Shown here: piece after piece, positions 1 to 11,624 of the stretch
Layout: each line of letters begins with the position of its first letter
How positions within the stretch are numbered: position 1 is the stretch's first letter
NCBI GenBank assembly: GCA_031772625.1
Contig: CM062816.1
Coordinates: 833,070,071-833,134,070 of the forward strand
Direction of reading: 5' to 3'
Origin: Pinus tabuliformis
Taxonomy: Eukaryota > Streptophyta > Pinopsida > Pinales > Pinaceae
Length of the DNA: 64,000 bases
Made by a program: the position numbers and the translations under genes
The notes under the pieces: model-generated
Seen by the model: only the letters and a program-made list of their open reading frames with translations
The model's database searches: none
Told to the model about the DNA's origin: nothing

Positions 1-14
1 GGGTGGTTGACCCT

Positions 15-520
15 ATGTGGACCCAGGTGGGAGGATAGATTATTAGGGGTGTAATTAGCGAAAGGGGAGTAATATATGCGAATTGGGGGAGCAAGACCAT
101 GCAACCATATTTAGGGTTTCCCATGTAGTATCATCCCTAAAACCAATAGGTGAGTAAAAGAGATCGCACGAGACTAGGGTTTAAGGTTAACATCCCAAAA
201 GAGACCTAGGGGACAAGAGCACATACCTAGACCACTCTTTCCGCCAAATCCCCCCATTAATCCCTTCCCAAAGTTTCCATGATAAATAAACTAGAATACT
301 CAATTACCAAGTAACAATGCATACCTTTAGGTTTGGGAGGCCCACCTTCAAACATACAATCATGACAGATGGGTGAGGGACCACATGGTTGGCTCAGGTG
401 GTGGAGAAATGGCACATCGAGCTAGTTGGTGCCTGCGAGGGGTTGTTGGCTACCGACTAAGGACCATCATGGAGAAAAAATTTCTCCTAGAGATATCACC
501 CACAAAATGGTGGGTAACAG
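15..520. repeat. Dispersed repeat family R, copy 1
   Basis: This stretch resembles 51415-51915 and 53599-53975 in the same orientation. Shared landmarks include TTTCCCATGTAGT, the GAGATC-CAC-GACTAGG block, CCCACCTTCAAACATA, GGCACATCGAGCTA and a closing GGTGGGTAAC. It has no conserved protein; the 84-codon frame inside it looks incidental. The family's class is unknown. At 51-54 kb two copies flank a broken gene, so R may be the terminal part of an undescribed element. I am sure of the repetition and unsure of the boundaries. Confidence 0.75.
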
Positions 521-527
521 GACCCAC

Positions 528-853
528 GATGGCAGTTTTTAGGGAGGTTTTGGAGGAAATCAGGGATTGTTTCCCTCCCAAAACATCCGCCCTAGCTGTA
601 AAACCAACTCCCCCTCCTAAACCCTAAAACTAAACAAAAAATCTAACTCAGCCTTAGCAATGATGGCAATCAATGGTACTTAATAAGTACACAATGGTCG
701 TAACTGGTCAGGACCTGCAATGATGGTCTTTGAGGTGGTTTTTGAGGAAACCAAGGATTGTTTCCCACCCAAAATAGCCCCTCTTAGCTATAAAACCAAT
801 CCTCTACCTCCTACATCCTAAACCTAAACAAAATTCCTAACTCAACCTTAACA
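528..853. repeat. Tandem duplication, period about 194 bp
   Basis: Segments 528-660 and 722-853 are diverged copies of each other. Each runs from GATGG through GGATTGTTTCCC, a TAAAACCAA run and a CCTAAAC-rich stretch to an ACTCA-CCTTA end. It adjoins repeat R copy 1 and may be part of the same unit. No coding sense is visible. Confidence 0.7.
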
Positions 854-856
854 GTG

Positions 857-1232
857 CTGGTAATGAATGGTAATGTTAAATTTCCTTTATCTTTCCCATT
901 TATCCTTTTACTTAAGTTTTTAACATTACTGGTAATTGTTTCAAGATGATTGATAGTGGTTTTACACTTATCAAACTTCATACGGAGAAAGTAGAATTCC
1001 GTGTCCCACTCAAAATTTAGTACATATAATGGTTTTCAAGATTTTAGGATTGGTAGGATTGCAACATTTCATTGAATTTTATCATGTATGAGGGTTTGGG
1101 ATTGGCATTTAATCAAGAGCATGAAGCCCTTTATGTACCTTAATGTTGGTGGTATTCATTGTTGAATTTCTTTGATGTTGGTGTTATTGATTGTTGAACT
1201 CCTTTGCCATGCCCTTCACAAAAATATACTTG
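857..1232 (-). repeat. Dispersed repeat DR, copy 1 (reverse orientation)
   Basis: This is the reverse complement of the repeat seen at 3535-3771 plus 28228-28460, 49954-50530, 55905-56365 and 62229-62525. Shared blocks include TTTTAACATTAC, the AAATTC-ACTTTCTCC-ATATG block (reversed here) and the GTACCTTAATGTTGGTG stretch. The family contains inverted arms, GGTAATGTTAAA and TTTAACATTACC, that can form a hairpin. It has no coding capacity. Confidence 0.75.
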
Positions 1233-2090
1233 TTACCGCAAAATCTAGTAGGCCTAGTGCAAAGCCTCACTAGGCAACGTAGGTCTTATTGAAACAAAGA
1301 GCTTAGTCACCAATGTCACATCAACATCCTCCCTTTTGCTATTCAGTGGTTATATGTTATCTCCATAAGGAAGGCTTCGCAAGACTTAGAGGTTAGATGA
1401 CTAGAGAGCCAATCAGAATGGCTCTCCAAGGATTTGGGAAATAAATCACCTAGAAAAATATTCAATAGATGAAGGCTCAAAGGTGATTGAAGTCTAATGG
1501 TTATGGGAGAAGGTACCACCAAAGCCTTGGAGGCCAAGATAAGAGTTACAAATGATCAACTACATTTTCCACCAACCCCAATAGACTAGAAGAAGGCTGA
1601 TTTAAGCTAGGGTTTTATTGGTATGCAGATTTACAAAATGCTCAAAAATAGCATCCAAAAATCAGCGATGGAGTAAAGGTTATTAGAGAGGTAAGCAAGG
1701 GATAGGTTAACTTCAATTTTTTAATGGCTGAAAATGTGTGTAACAATAATAAATATCTATACCTTAGCCCTATTTGTCGAGGTAAAACATGCAAGTAATG
1801 CTAGATTTTCCCTTTTCAAATTTATTAAATGCAATTCCTACCAGTATAACAATAACATATAGATGTAAAATTTCTATAAAATGTAGATTTAGACCAAACC
1901 CTAACCCTAGTTACCAAGAAATAGGGAAAAGAGAGAAATTTTACAAGGTGATCCCACAATTAGACTAGTGCCTATATTTAGTTGGGTTATATGGAGTCAA
2001 AGTGGCTGAGGTCAATGTTAGAAGGGCTTGGATGAAGACTAAATAGCTTCTCTTAAAAACCTAGTGACGTCTTTTAGTAGGAGATTTAAG
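1233..2090. other. No recognisable gene or repeat
   Basis: About 860 bp of AT-rich sequence with only short open frames. I see no protein family, tandem repeat or terminal repeat. It is probably old transposon-derived or intergenic DNA. Confidence 0.5.
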
Positions 2091-2810
2091 ATCAAAGGAT
2101 GCATGCAACAAGTTCCTTTGATGGATTTTTGGATGAAATTTTTTGCGTAACATATAGAAACAAGATTTCAGGAAAGATTTTGCACTTTTTAATATCGTAG
2201 AATAAAAACCTTAATTTCAGAAAATTACATGCAAAATGGAAGAAAAATAACGATAAACTTACACCATTCAATTAAGAATTACTTCGTCAATCCAAAGATA
2301 TTCTCTCCATGCAAAAATATCTCTTCGAAGACAATTCACTCCATCATTCATTGATGTCAACCAAAAGAAAAGGACAAGAGTGCTAGTGCACACTCACTCA
2401 AGAAAGGAGAGATAAGTGTGTGTGATGATGGAAGTGGCTCCCCTCTATTTATATGAGGGCAACCAAGTCACTTTTCACTAATTTACACCAAAAATCCCTA
2501 AAACTTTGCTTGGATCGTTCAACTACGCTCAAAGGTCACACGCTGACCTTAAGATAACTTTATAAAAATGCTAAAACATAAGAAATATGTCATAATTCCT
2601 CCACATGTGAGGGAGGAGAGGATGTCAAACATGATGTCATCCTCCAAAGAATAAGCATATCCATCAAGCAAGTGACAAAGTGTGTCCGAGAGTGCTCCTC
2701 GCTCAAAATGCATGAGTACATATCCAATTAACATTTCCTCCACCAAGATGTAATCATAAGGAAAGCTCACGTCACCCTTCTTGGGCATGTGTTGTTATCA
2801 AAACATGGTG
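2090..2810 (-). repeat. LTR-like sequence with a minus-strand promoter
   Basis: On the minus strand a TATA box (TATAAATAG; its TATAAA is at 2453-2448) is followed by a stretch that includes GCACACTCACTCAAG read in plus sense. This TATA plus CACTC-CTCAAG layout matches the promoter part of the Copia LTRs at 56.9 and 61.4 kb. I could not find TG/CA ends, a primer-binding site or a TSD, so it is an LTR-like fragment only. The rest of 2810-3200 shows nothing recognisable. Confidence 0.4.
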
Positions 2811-3534
2811 TGCTAGCACTCCCAAACCATATTAAGGGGTCTCCATCATCATTTTGGCCCTAGAATAAAGCAACTTCCCTCAAGCAAGTGCAAGGCTAGT
2901 CTGGGGGTGTGTTGGGGCACATCATTGATCAAACCAATATCTTGGCTTCTTGGCTAAACGTTTTTGCATTTGAAGGTGTAGCAAGGGGCATACAACCATG
3001 TAGAGGCTCCTTAAAGCCAAATGTGCAGCTCAGTAGGAGTAATTTCAGGGCTGCATTGTGATATGTGCTTCCAAAATTGGGCTAGACATCCTTCTTATGG
3101 TGTTGGAGAGGTGTCAAGCCATCCCTCGAGGGATCTTCGCTGGATGGGTGATGAATCACCTAAAACATATCCTGAAGATCAAGTGAGATCAATATCATTA
3201 CAATGTTATCAGAACCAGACCGATAGACCCCTTGGATCGGGAATTGGTTAAAACCAGATCAGAACTGGTAAAAAACTGGACCAAAAAACCGCTCAACCAA
3301 AAACACATAAAATATTCAAATTTTAAAGAACCATATATATATTCATGTGCATCCATATAAATCCAAACCATTTCTACACAAATAAGGAAAATTGTCATTT
3401 ATATAGCATGTAAGAGTGCACATCCATCTGTAAACTGAAAATACATCATCAAACAGTTCCTAAATGGCCTCTAATACTTGAAATAAATCATGCTACAACA
3501 AATACCCACATATCATCAAAATATTTGCCTATAT

Positions 3535-3771
3535 TGGGATCTTCGTCATCAATATCACCCTCTAAGCATTAAAATAAGATAGGAAAAACTTAACATGTGA
3601 AGTCAAGATTTTGTTTGAGTTATGGGTACATTTTTGGTAGGATCATGATAAAGGTGTTCAACAATAAATGCCACTAACATAAAGGTACATAGAGGGGTTG
3701 GTGCTTTTGATTAAATGCTAGTTCCACGCCCTTCTACATGACAAAATCCAATGGAAACATTGGAATCCACT
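3535..3771 (+). repeat. Dispersed repeat DR, copy 2, left half
   Basis: This begins GGGATCTTCGTCATCAATATC and runs to the left edge of Copia-1. The intact copy at 55905-56365 shows the missing half continuing with CCCCAATCCTGAAATC, which is found at 28230. The Copia-1 insertion therefore cut this copy in two. Confidence 0.85.
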
Positions 3772-3913
3772 TGTTATAATTGGCAATTAGGGCCAAATTC
3801 CACCGTAGGACAACTTATTTGATGGAGATGATGATTGCATTAAATTCCTCTTTTCGAGAGGACCAAAATTGATATAAAGATCTTCTCATTTGGACAAGCA
3901 TAAGTGTGATTTT
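3772..3913 (+). repeat. Copia-1 5' LTR, first part
   Basis: This aligns with the start of the 3' LTR at 27143 (GGGCCAAATTCCACC, ATGGAGATGA, GATTGCATTAAATTCCTCTT). It stops at GTGATTTT, where Gypsy-1 is inserted. The uninterrupted sequence GTGATTTTGAATTTA is present in the 3' LTR near 27271. Confidence 0.92.
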
Positions 3914-4731
3914 TTAATGACCCACCTATAAATAAAATACGAGTATTAGCATACATACGAGACCTCTATACGATAGCTACATATGCATGGACCCGCATGT
4001 ATCGCACTATATATAAGCTAGTTACTACAAGAGGAGATATAAATTAAGGTAATGAATTAATGGACCCGCATGTATCATATATATGATAAATCCTTAAAAC
4101 TAACATAAAAAGTTAATTTTAATTTACAAATTAAAATTGAAAATTGAAAATTAATAAAATAATAATATAAATTAATTTAAAATTATAAATTAAATAAATC
4201 AAATTAATTCATTAAAATAATAAATAAACTTTATTAAATCAAATATGCGTATCCAAATAAAATCAACGAAATCAAATGAGATTTGATTTCATAAAAGTTA
4301 CACATAACAAAATATTGACACTGAGATGGAAGGAAGGCGGTGGATGAGGAAATAAAAGGAGGAAGGAAATCTTGAAAGGGGGGGAGGAAAAACAGAGAAA
4401 ATTTTTAACACAGAGATACAAACACTCTTGAGTTTTGATTGTATTGGAGTTTTTGGGGACGGGGGGATCAGATTGCTTCGATTGGAAAGCATTCTGAGAC
4501 TGAGTACCCAGGTTGTACCTAGTTCGGCAGGGTGGTTTTGGCCGTTTTGGTAACGCAGCCGAAACAAAAATTGCAGCGAAAGCAAGAATTGCAACCACAA
4601 CAAGAACTGCAGCAGAACAATTTGCAGTAGAGCTTCGCAGCAGAGCAGACATGTTGGTATTCATTAGATAAATGAATTTAAATTTTGTGTTTAAATTACA
4701 TATTCAGGTATTTGAATCAAGGGTTCTTACA
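3914..4731 (+). repeat. Gypsy-1 5' LTR
   Basis: This 818-bp LTR ends GGGTTCTTACA. It starts TTAATGACCC where the 3' copy has TGTAATGACCC, so one G of the terminal TG appears lost. It is closely similar to the 3' LTR with scattered substitutions. Both copies contain a minus-strand open frame of 130-180 codons, which I treat as non-genic. Confidence 0.93.
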
Positions 4732-6919
4732 TCTGGTATCAGAGCTTAGTTCAAACTCTCGGCCCTGTTAAGTCTGTTAAGATAATGTTACAGTTGAATT
4801 AAAAAAAAAACTATTATGCTCCAAAGTCATTTACTAAACTCTTGAGTGATGAAGAGACAAATAGAGGGATTTTATAGTGGTTGAGTTTTACAATGATGTA
4901 TTAGTTGAATAATTATAGTGACGTGAAGCTTGTTCTATGGCTCCCATTACAGTGAATTAATTCTATCTCCAACATAGCTTATCTTATTGCCGAAGACTCC
5001 ACGAAGACTCCACGATTTTGTGAAAAGAATGTCGTTTAATGCAGACAGGGTCTCACTAGAGGTCCTTATGTTTTTAAATTGAAATATCAGCCAGGGTAAG
5101 AATCGATCACATTATTGATCTATCATCTGAGATATTCATCCCTGTAATGATATGACCCATACATTATGTAATATGTGTACACCATAGAGCAAAAATAAGA
5201 AATCTTTGTACAAAAAAATTCATATATATAGTAAGTCAAAACTAGTAATACAAGTTTATTTAAGATTCAGAAAAAATTATGTGAGCCTCCTCAGTATTAT
5301 ATCGAATCATTATAATCACAAAAATATGTATATAAGTATTTATTTATTTTAAATATGGCACATTGATGGCAATTTTAAAAGATGATTTCCTTAGAGAAGA
5401 AGCCAATGTTGGAAAAGAGAATGATGGAAGTATTATACAATTTATGCCCAAAGAAGAACTGATAGACGACCAAGGTCGGTGATTTGCATCTGCAACGACA
5501 TAATTTCACCTGTTTGCAGTCATTTCGGAAGTGCCCAGAGTATATTTAAGTCCTTGCTGAACTGACATTATACCTTCTTCTGCCAAACCCTGTCTAACTT
5601 CTGGCACCACCAATAGATTTCTCAAAACCCCATCGTTGCCACACCTGATGTCAATAGCAACCAGATTTTGAATCAAAAAAAAAATTACCACATCTACTAA
5701 ACTACTTGCTAGAAGCCTGGAACTGCTTCAGTCCTAAGCATGAGTTTCGAACTTATTATGCTAAATACACACGCTTCACAGGAGTCTCACCGTTGTCCTA
5801 GAGTGAAAAACTCATAAAACCATAGTTGTCTGATAGGTTATGAGAATACCTTCTGTTCGTTGTTCCATTCTCCCTCCATCCCGAGTATTCTTGGTCATTT
5901 TGTGTGTTGTTGTCTATTTTACCGTAGGTGAATATTTTTCCTTAGCCACAGTGTAGCCTCCCCGTTAGGGTCAGTCGCTTGTCTCTCTAGATCATTTTAT
6001 AGTTCCTTAAATAGTTTCATAGTCAGGGTGTAATTATGCAACGCATTACATTAAGCTGCAAATCTTACGGACCTGTTAGATTGATACTATCGGGCCTGCA
6101 TGCATTATAAAAGCCACGGTGCTCACACATCTTTTTTAAACACCTGACGCGTCGGAACTCATTTCTTTGGTGGCGCTTGGTGTCAAACGATGATATTGTA
6201 TGTCTAAACCTTTGACATATGTCAACCACCAGCGGATAGAGGAACATCTAAATCAAATGATTATCTTTCTGTATCTCTGTCTCATCGTGGGGTTCACAAA
6301 GTATACAACGAAGAGTAATGATGTGTCACTTCTATTCATAGTTTTTACTAATAGGGAAGTTACATGGTAGCATATCTAGGTTATAATCACATATGACGTC
6401 TCGGTTAAGGCAGATGTTCCACCATAACGTAAACTATGGTGTATATATATATTTTATATATATATTACATATTATAACATAAAGTTGTAATATTATGTTT
6501 GTTTTATTTATGCTTATTTATGTATATATGTCATATAATACCACTAATCCAAGCAACATCAAGCTAAAGTAGCGCTACACACACTAAACACCAAGAGGAG
6601 GACACATGAAACTATTAGTTCACTATGTATCCTAATTTATTTATATATATATTTGTCATATATAAATAGGTGTATTAAGGTTAACGGATATAATATACTT
6701 AATATAGAATAATGATTAAAAAAAAAACTAAGGTTTATAAAGACCCATGCATTAGAATAAGTATTATTACACATTAGGATAGAATACCCTACATTAGGAC
6801 AAGGAGGTCGCAAGACCACCCTCCTTGACCTCGGTACTAGTAAGCCCCGCCTAGCAGGTAAAAATAGCAAAAAAAACTATACCGGTTTGTAAATTTGAAA
6901 TTTGAAATTATATGTTAAA
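4732..6919 (+). other. Gypsy-1 leader between primer-binding site and hAT-1
   Basis: The primer-binding site TGGTATCAGAGCT at 4734-4746 matches the 3' end of initiator tRNA-Met, the usual primer. The next 2.2 kb is AT-rich untranslated leader with no recognisable protein. An AT-dinucleotide stretch lies at 6440-6475. The leader resumes for a few bases after hAT-1 and runs into gag at 10436. Confidence 0.7.
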
Positions 6920-7318
6920 TCTAAAAGCTAAGTTGCACGAAACGGGGAAACGGAAACGAGTTTCCGAAACGGGAAGCGAAACGAAACGCGACCTCCCCAA
7001 ATTTTGGAAACGGGGAAACGCGAATATATATAATAATAATAATAATAATATATATATATATATATATAAAAATATTTAAAAATTATTAATATATATATGT
7101 GCAATCATAAAGCATTAATGATACATTTACTTAAAGTTTAAACATTAAGATTAAATTTACATCACATTTACTCATTAGTCATGAATAATCACATAATGAA
7201 AATAAAAATATAGGAATTGGAAAATCCAAAATCAGCCTTTATTTATATTAGTATATGAGGCTGCAAGTACAATAAAGACTATAAGGCTGCAAGAACTATA
7301 GAGACAAGTCACAAAAGA

Positions 7319-9515
7319 CTAATCCTCATCATAACAATCCTCATCAAAAATAGAAGCAGCAGAATGCTCAACAATGGATGGTGGTGCTGAAGAAGATGAT
7401 GCACCAATTCCACTTCCAGAATCGTCCTCAATATTCAGGGCAGCAAGAGAGAGATCCAAATCAGGGTTTTCTGCATCCACATCCCATTCTTTAGAAGGAC
7501 CACTGTTGTATTCTGGACCCCTACGAGATGCAAGGCGAAGGTTGGAGTGCACATAAACAAGATCCTCTGCTTTCTGTGAGCCCAACCTATTGCGCTTCAC
7601 AGAATGAATAAAACCATAAGTGCTCCAATTCCTTTTTGCTGATGAAGAGCTTGCCACTTGTGAAAGAATACGAATGGCAAGGCTTTGCAAATGTACACCA
7701 TTTTCTCCATGACAAATCCACCACCTAACTGGATTCATGGTGCTTCTCTCCTCCAAAGCTGATATATTTGCATAATCATCTATTCCTGCAGCAAAACTGG
7801 CAAATTCCTCCTTTACCTCCCTATGTAGATGAGAAGGAAACATTCTCATAAGTGCTTTTTTCACCCCAGTAGCCACCTCTCTATCCTTATGGGGTGCCTT
7901 CCTCTTCCCATTGCTTTTAGCAATAAGCTCCTCATCATAAAATTTGGGGTTCAAAGCATGTGCTAAAGTGTGCAATGGTGTATTGAAATTGTTCCACCTG
8001 TCAACAATGATTTTCTTGATCAAACCAGCAAAATGATCATCAACAAACAGAAGTTGTGGAGACTCCTGTGAAATGATTTCCATAGTTTTCTCAACCATGG
8101 AATCCATGCCATCATATACCTCTCCCAAGAAAGGTTGGTCAGTGTCAGCACTCCGGAGAAGCTCAAATGCAGGGGTTGTGAACTTTAGCAAGAAATCTAC
8201 CTTGCTCCACCAATCCTCATCAAGGCACAATCTACGCACCATAGATCCCCGCTCTGAATCTGCTTGTCTCCACTCAATCCAAAGTTGACTCACCACCATA
8301 GAAACTAATGCATGCTTAACCTCAACAAGGCGGCACAACATCACGAAGTTTGAGGCATATCTTGTCTCAGCAACTTTTAACAACTCCAATTTGGAGTACT
8401 CTCGAAATATGGCCTGAGACTGGTGGTGGTTGGTGATGAATTTGATAATCTCCCTTGCTTCCCCTGTGACTTCCTTTATCCAGGAAACTTTGTTGTCGAT
8501 CTCCTCTAAGATCAGATTCAGATTATGGACAATGCACATTGCATGGTGTCCAAAAGATGTGGTCATACCTCCCCTCAATAATTAAACCTGCAGCTTTGCA
8601 AACTGGTGCATTATCCGTGATAACTTGCACCACCCTGTTAGGCCCTATTTGTTCAATAGCTTTTATAATAACATCAGCAATGAACTGTGCATCTTTCACC
8701 TCTCCTGAGCAGTCTTCTGCCTTGATAAACATTGCTCCTTTGGGGGAAGTGGCAATGATATTTATCAATGGTCTGCGCCTCATATCTGTCCAACCATCTG
8801 AGACTATGGTAACCCCAGAGCTACTCCAGGAAGAACGAATTGGAGCTAAAATGTCCTCCACAAGTTCCTTCTCATTTTTGAGAAGATGGGTTCTGACTTT
8901 CTCATAGTTGGGCCCCTTGTACCCTTGAGGAGCTTTGTTAACTGCCGTTATCATATCTTGCCAGTAAGGAGAGTGAACAACATTGAATGGGATACCACAT
9001 GCATAAATGCACCTAGCCACTCTGGAATCAACTTCTTCTCTTGCTTGCACATTCACCAATCTAGCAATTCTGCTATCCTGAACTGAATGGGATGCCCCTG
9101 AGCCTTTGGTATTTTTGGGTGCTGGTTGTTCATGTTCTTGAGTGTGACCAGCTCTCCTCTTTCTTGCTTCAGCTACAATCCTTGGCTCAATGTTAGATGG
9201 AGCTTGAGTAAGGTCATCATGCCTTCTCTTAGTACCATCCGCCTCATCTTGCTCTCTTTGATATGCCCTCCTTACCAATGGATCTGATGTTTTTGCGCAA
9301 CCTGAAATCCCCTGTCCTCCTCCATGCAATAGATGCGCCTTCACTCTTGGGTAGGATCCCTTGTACGTATTATTGCAAAGATTGCATCGCCATTCCCATG
9401 ACCCACCACCTCCACATCTTTGAAGCTTCGTCACATGCCTCCAAAGAGGATAATATTCAGCCCTTGGGTTGGCCCTAGGGTTTGAAGTTGCAGCTACACT
9501 TTGGCTGGAAGCCAT
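7319..9515 (-). pseudogene. hAT transposase (BED finger, DUF659, hAT dimerisation), one frameshift
   Basis: This would cut and paste hAT elements. It reads from ATG at 9515 (MASSQSVAAT) to a stop near 7319, about 730 codons, which is normal for the family. The N-terminus has a BED-type zinc finger (CNLC with KAHLLH, about residues 43-66). A DUF659/RNase H-like core follows, with SDGWTD near residue 238 and VITDNAP near residue 300. The C-terminus has the dimerisation region (NPVRWW, then SSSSAKRNWSTYGFIHS) and an acidic tail. The frame breaks in 8523-8578, at the family's conserved PC-VH-LNL motif, where a near-tandem 7-mer (CAATGCA/CATTGCA on plus, 8530-8543) has added bases. The rest is open, so this copy died recently. 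Confidence 0.92.
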
Positions 9516-9516
9516 T

Positions 9517-9929
9517 GCTGCAAAAATAAATTAAAAAAACAAATCTGTAAATAATAAAAACGTTTTTCATATTTTTGGCTGCATAAACCCTAGAAAAATT
9601 AAAGAAATAGTAAGAAAAAAAACTAAGAAATAAATGTGGCTTACCCAAATTAATTTTCTGTGGCTGAATCTACCCTAAAATGCCAGAAAAGAGGAGAAAT
9701 ATGGCTATAGCTGAGCCAAATCTGCTGCAAAAATAAATTTAAAAAACAAATCTATAAATAAAAAACGTTTTTCATATTTTTGGCTGCATAAACCCTAGAA
9801 AAATTGAAGAAATAGTAAGAAAAAACTAACAAAATGAATGTGGCTTACCCAAATTAATTTTCTGTGGTTGAAACTACCCCGAAATGCCAGAAAAGAGAAG
9901 AGAAATATGGCTGTAGCTGAGCCAAATCT
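9517..9929 (-). repeat. Tandemly duplicated 5' UTR exon-intron unit of the hAT-1 gene
   Basis: Two units of about 207 bp (9517-9723 and 9724-9929) lie just upstream of the transposase ATG. On the minus strand each holds a plausible donor GGGTAAGCC (GT at 9644-9643 and 9848-9847) and an acceptor TTTTTGCAG (AG at 9519-9518 and 9726-9725). The inner acceptor sits 2 bp before the ATG. The 5' UTR thus appears to carry one or two short introns of about 125 bp. Splicing is inferred from sequence only. Confidence 0.65.
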
Positions 9930-10030
9930 GCTGCTACAGAAATCTCCTGCTGAAATCTTTCTCTTGCTGCTGAAATCTCTTTCTCCTGCTGCTGAAATCT
10001 CTTTCTCCTGCTGCTGAAATCTACTTTGCT
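9925..10030. repeat. Minisatellite, CTGCTGCTGAAATCTCTTTCTC units
   Basis: About four imperfect repeats of a 21-22 bp unit lie in the presumed 5' UTR/promoter side of the hAT-1 transposase gene, directly beyond the duplicated exon-intron unit. Confidence 0.7.
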
Positions 10031-10435
10031 CACTGCTCAAAACACCCTAGCTGAAACAACTGCCAATCTCCAAGAGAAACGACTTGCTGAATAGTGTGAT
10101 GAGAGAATGAGAGAAACTGCTCTTTTATAACTTTAGAAATGGTTTCTAGAACATCCTGGAAACCCTAAAAAAATTTAAAAACAAATGAGAAAAAAAAATT
10201 AAAAAACAAATGTTTTTTTTGGGGAAACGGGGCCCGTACGGCCTGGAAACGCGTTTCCGGCCGTACGGGCACGTTTCCGTTTCGGGAAATGTGGCCGTAC
10301 GACCGGAAACGCGTTTCCAGGCCGTACGGTACGGGGAAACGCGTTTCGTTTCGTTTCCCCTGGCGAAACGCCCTCTAGGGCCACGTTTCCTGCAACTTAG
10401 TCTAAAAGTATACCTCAAATTTTTATAATTTTATT

Positions 10436-11612
10436 ATGTATACAGGAAACACTACGATGGTAAGGACATATCAACAACGACGACGTGATCAGGCAACATC
10501 ACCGTCATTAACACCACCACCGTCGTCATCACCATCTCCATCGCCACCACCATCACTGCCACCATCGAGACCATCATCAACACCAATCGCTCCAGCACCG
10601 AAGTTGACCGTAATAATGCACTCATTGGAAGCCATATTGGAAACATTAAAAGTTCGACAATGGCTAAAACCAAAGAAGAGCAACCTCAACCCATAGAAAC
10701 AAATCCAACAGAACTAAAAAATTCAGAGTATAGACAATCATAGGAAGATCTTTCTAGGGAGCTACAGAAAAGTAAACTCTCAGAATGTTCTGGAGGGCGA
10801 GCTGGAGAACTTGCTGAGGCATGGTTAGAAGGAATGGATAGATGTTTTACACTAGGAGAGTACTCTTCTTCAAAAACAAAAATTTCCATATTTCAATTGA
10901 AGGAAAACGCCTTGATTTGGTGGGGAAATTTGGAAAAACAACTACATCTCACAACGGATAATGTCCCTTGGGAATTGTTCGAGGAAAGATTCCGCGCTAA
11001 ATAATTATCTCCATATTTTCAAGAACAACAAGCCGAAGCCTTTCATACATTAATCTAAGGTAATAAAACAGTGGAAGAATATTAAATAAGGTTTATGGAG
11101 CTTGTGAAATACATTCATTACTTAGATTCTGATGAACATCAAGTTGAGCGCTTCATATTTGGGTTAAACCCTCACATCAGGGCCTTGGTTAGGATGTGGA
11201 AACCATCATCAGTAGCCGAGGCGGTAGAATGTGGCCGTTATGCAAAAGAGCATCTAGGAATAAAAAGGATGTCGGGCCAACAGAACCTCTACAATCAGGG
11301 TTTCCAGGAAAGACTCCCCTAAACTTCTTCAGGGGAAGTAGCTCAAGACCACCACCTTATGGTAATAGATTTACCCTAAGAAGTGTAGGAGCAAGAGCTC
11401 CCATGGTAGTTAATACTATAGCCGCTGAATCATTAAACACAAGTCCATGGAAATCTCGTGGAACTGCTAATAGAGGAAGAAATATGAGAAGAAGCGGCAT
11501 GAGAGGGCGATGCTCTTTATCTAGAAATTCACAATATGATTCAAGAGGACCGACCCAAGTTAATTGTTAGGGATGTGGAGGACTGCATTTTCAACGTGAT
11601 TGTCTAGAAGCT
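10436..11612 (+). pseudogene. Gypsy-1 gag (capsid/nucleocapsid), broken
   Basis: This would form the virus-like particle. It starts with a proline/serine-rich segment, then Retrotrans_gag-type sequence (AEAWLEGMDRCF, ENALIWWGNLEKQL, FEERFRAK, FIFGLNPHIRALV). A zinc knuckle near 11565-11605 has its second position changed to a stop (C, stop, G, C, G, G, L, H, F, Q, R, D, C). Stops at about 11002, 11056 and 11084 and frame changes near 11200 and 11320 show it is dead. The TAG at 11568-11570 replaces what is normally a non-stop residue between the first two cysteines. It lies just after the hAT-1 insertion. Confidence 0.85.
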
Positions 11613-11624
11613 TCATCAAGTATA

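Larger units (their letters stand above)
6928..10400 (-). mobile_element. hAT-1: hAT transposon with transposase gene
   Basis: This 3473-bp element has inverted ends CTAAGTTGCA/TGCAACTTAG. The left (6938-7025) and right (10219-10391) subterminal regions are packed with the motif GGAAACG in both orientations. The right side includes two GGAAACGCGTTTCC palindromes (10245-10258 and 10305-10318), each bordered by CCGTACGG. It encodes one minus-strand BED-finger transposase (7319-9515) with a single frameshift. It is inserted in the Gypsy-1 leader. It is closely related in design to hAT-2 and hAT-3, which lack an intact transposase. Confidence 0.95.
6920..10408. repeat. 8-bp target-site duplication around hAT-1
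   Basis: TCTAAAAG occurs at 6920-6927 and again at 10401-10408, directly abutting the two ends of hAT-1. An 8-bp TSD is diagnostic of the hAT superfamily, and the perfect match indicates a fairly recent insertion. Confidence 0.95.

Noticed and set aside
4272..4664. Minus-strand frame of 130 codons with a hydrophobic, signal-like N-terminus, repeated at 18650-19201 with 183 codons
   Set aside because: It lies antisense in both Gypsy-1 LTRs, so its repetition only reflects LTR identity. An overlapping second frame is equally open, and no family is recognisable.
8539..9086. Plus-strand frames of 66-122 codons across the transposase gene
   Set aside because: They are the reverse of the well-supported minus-strand hAT transposase, and show no similarity of their own.
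10452..10689. Two minus-strand frames opposite the gag N-terminus, rich in Met/Val or Asp/Gly
   Set aside because: They are antisense shadows of a low-complexity Pro/Ser coding stretch with biased codons.
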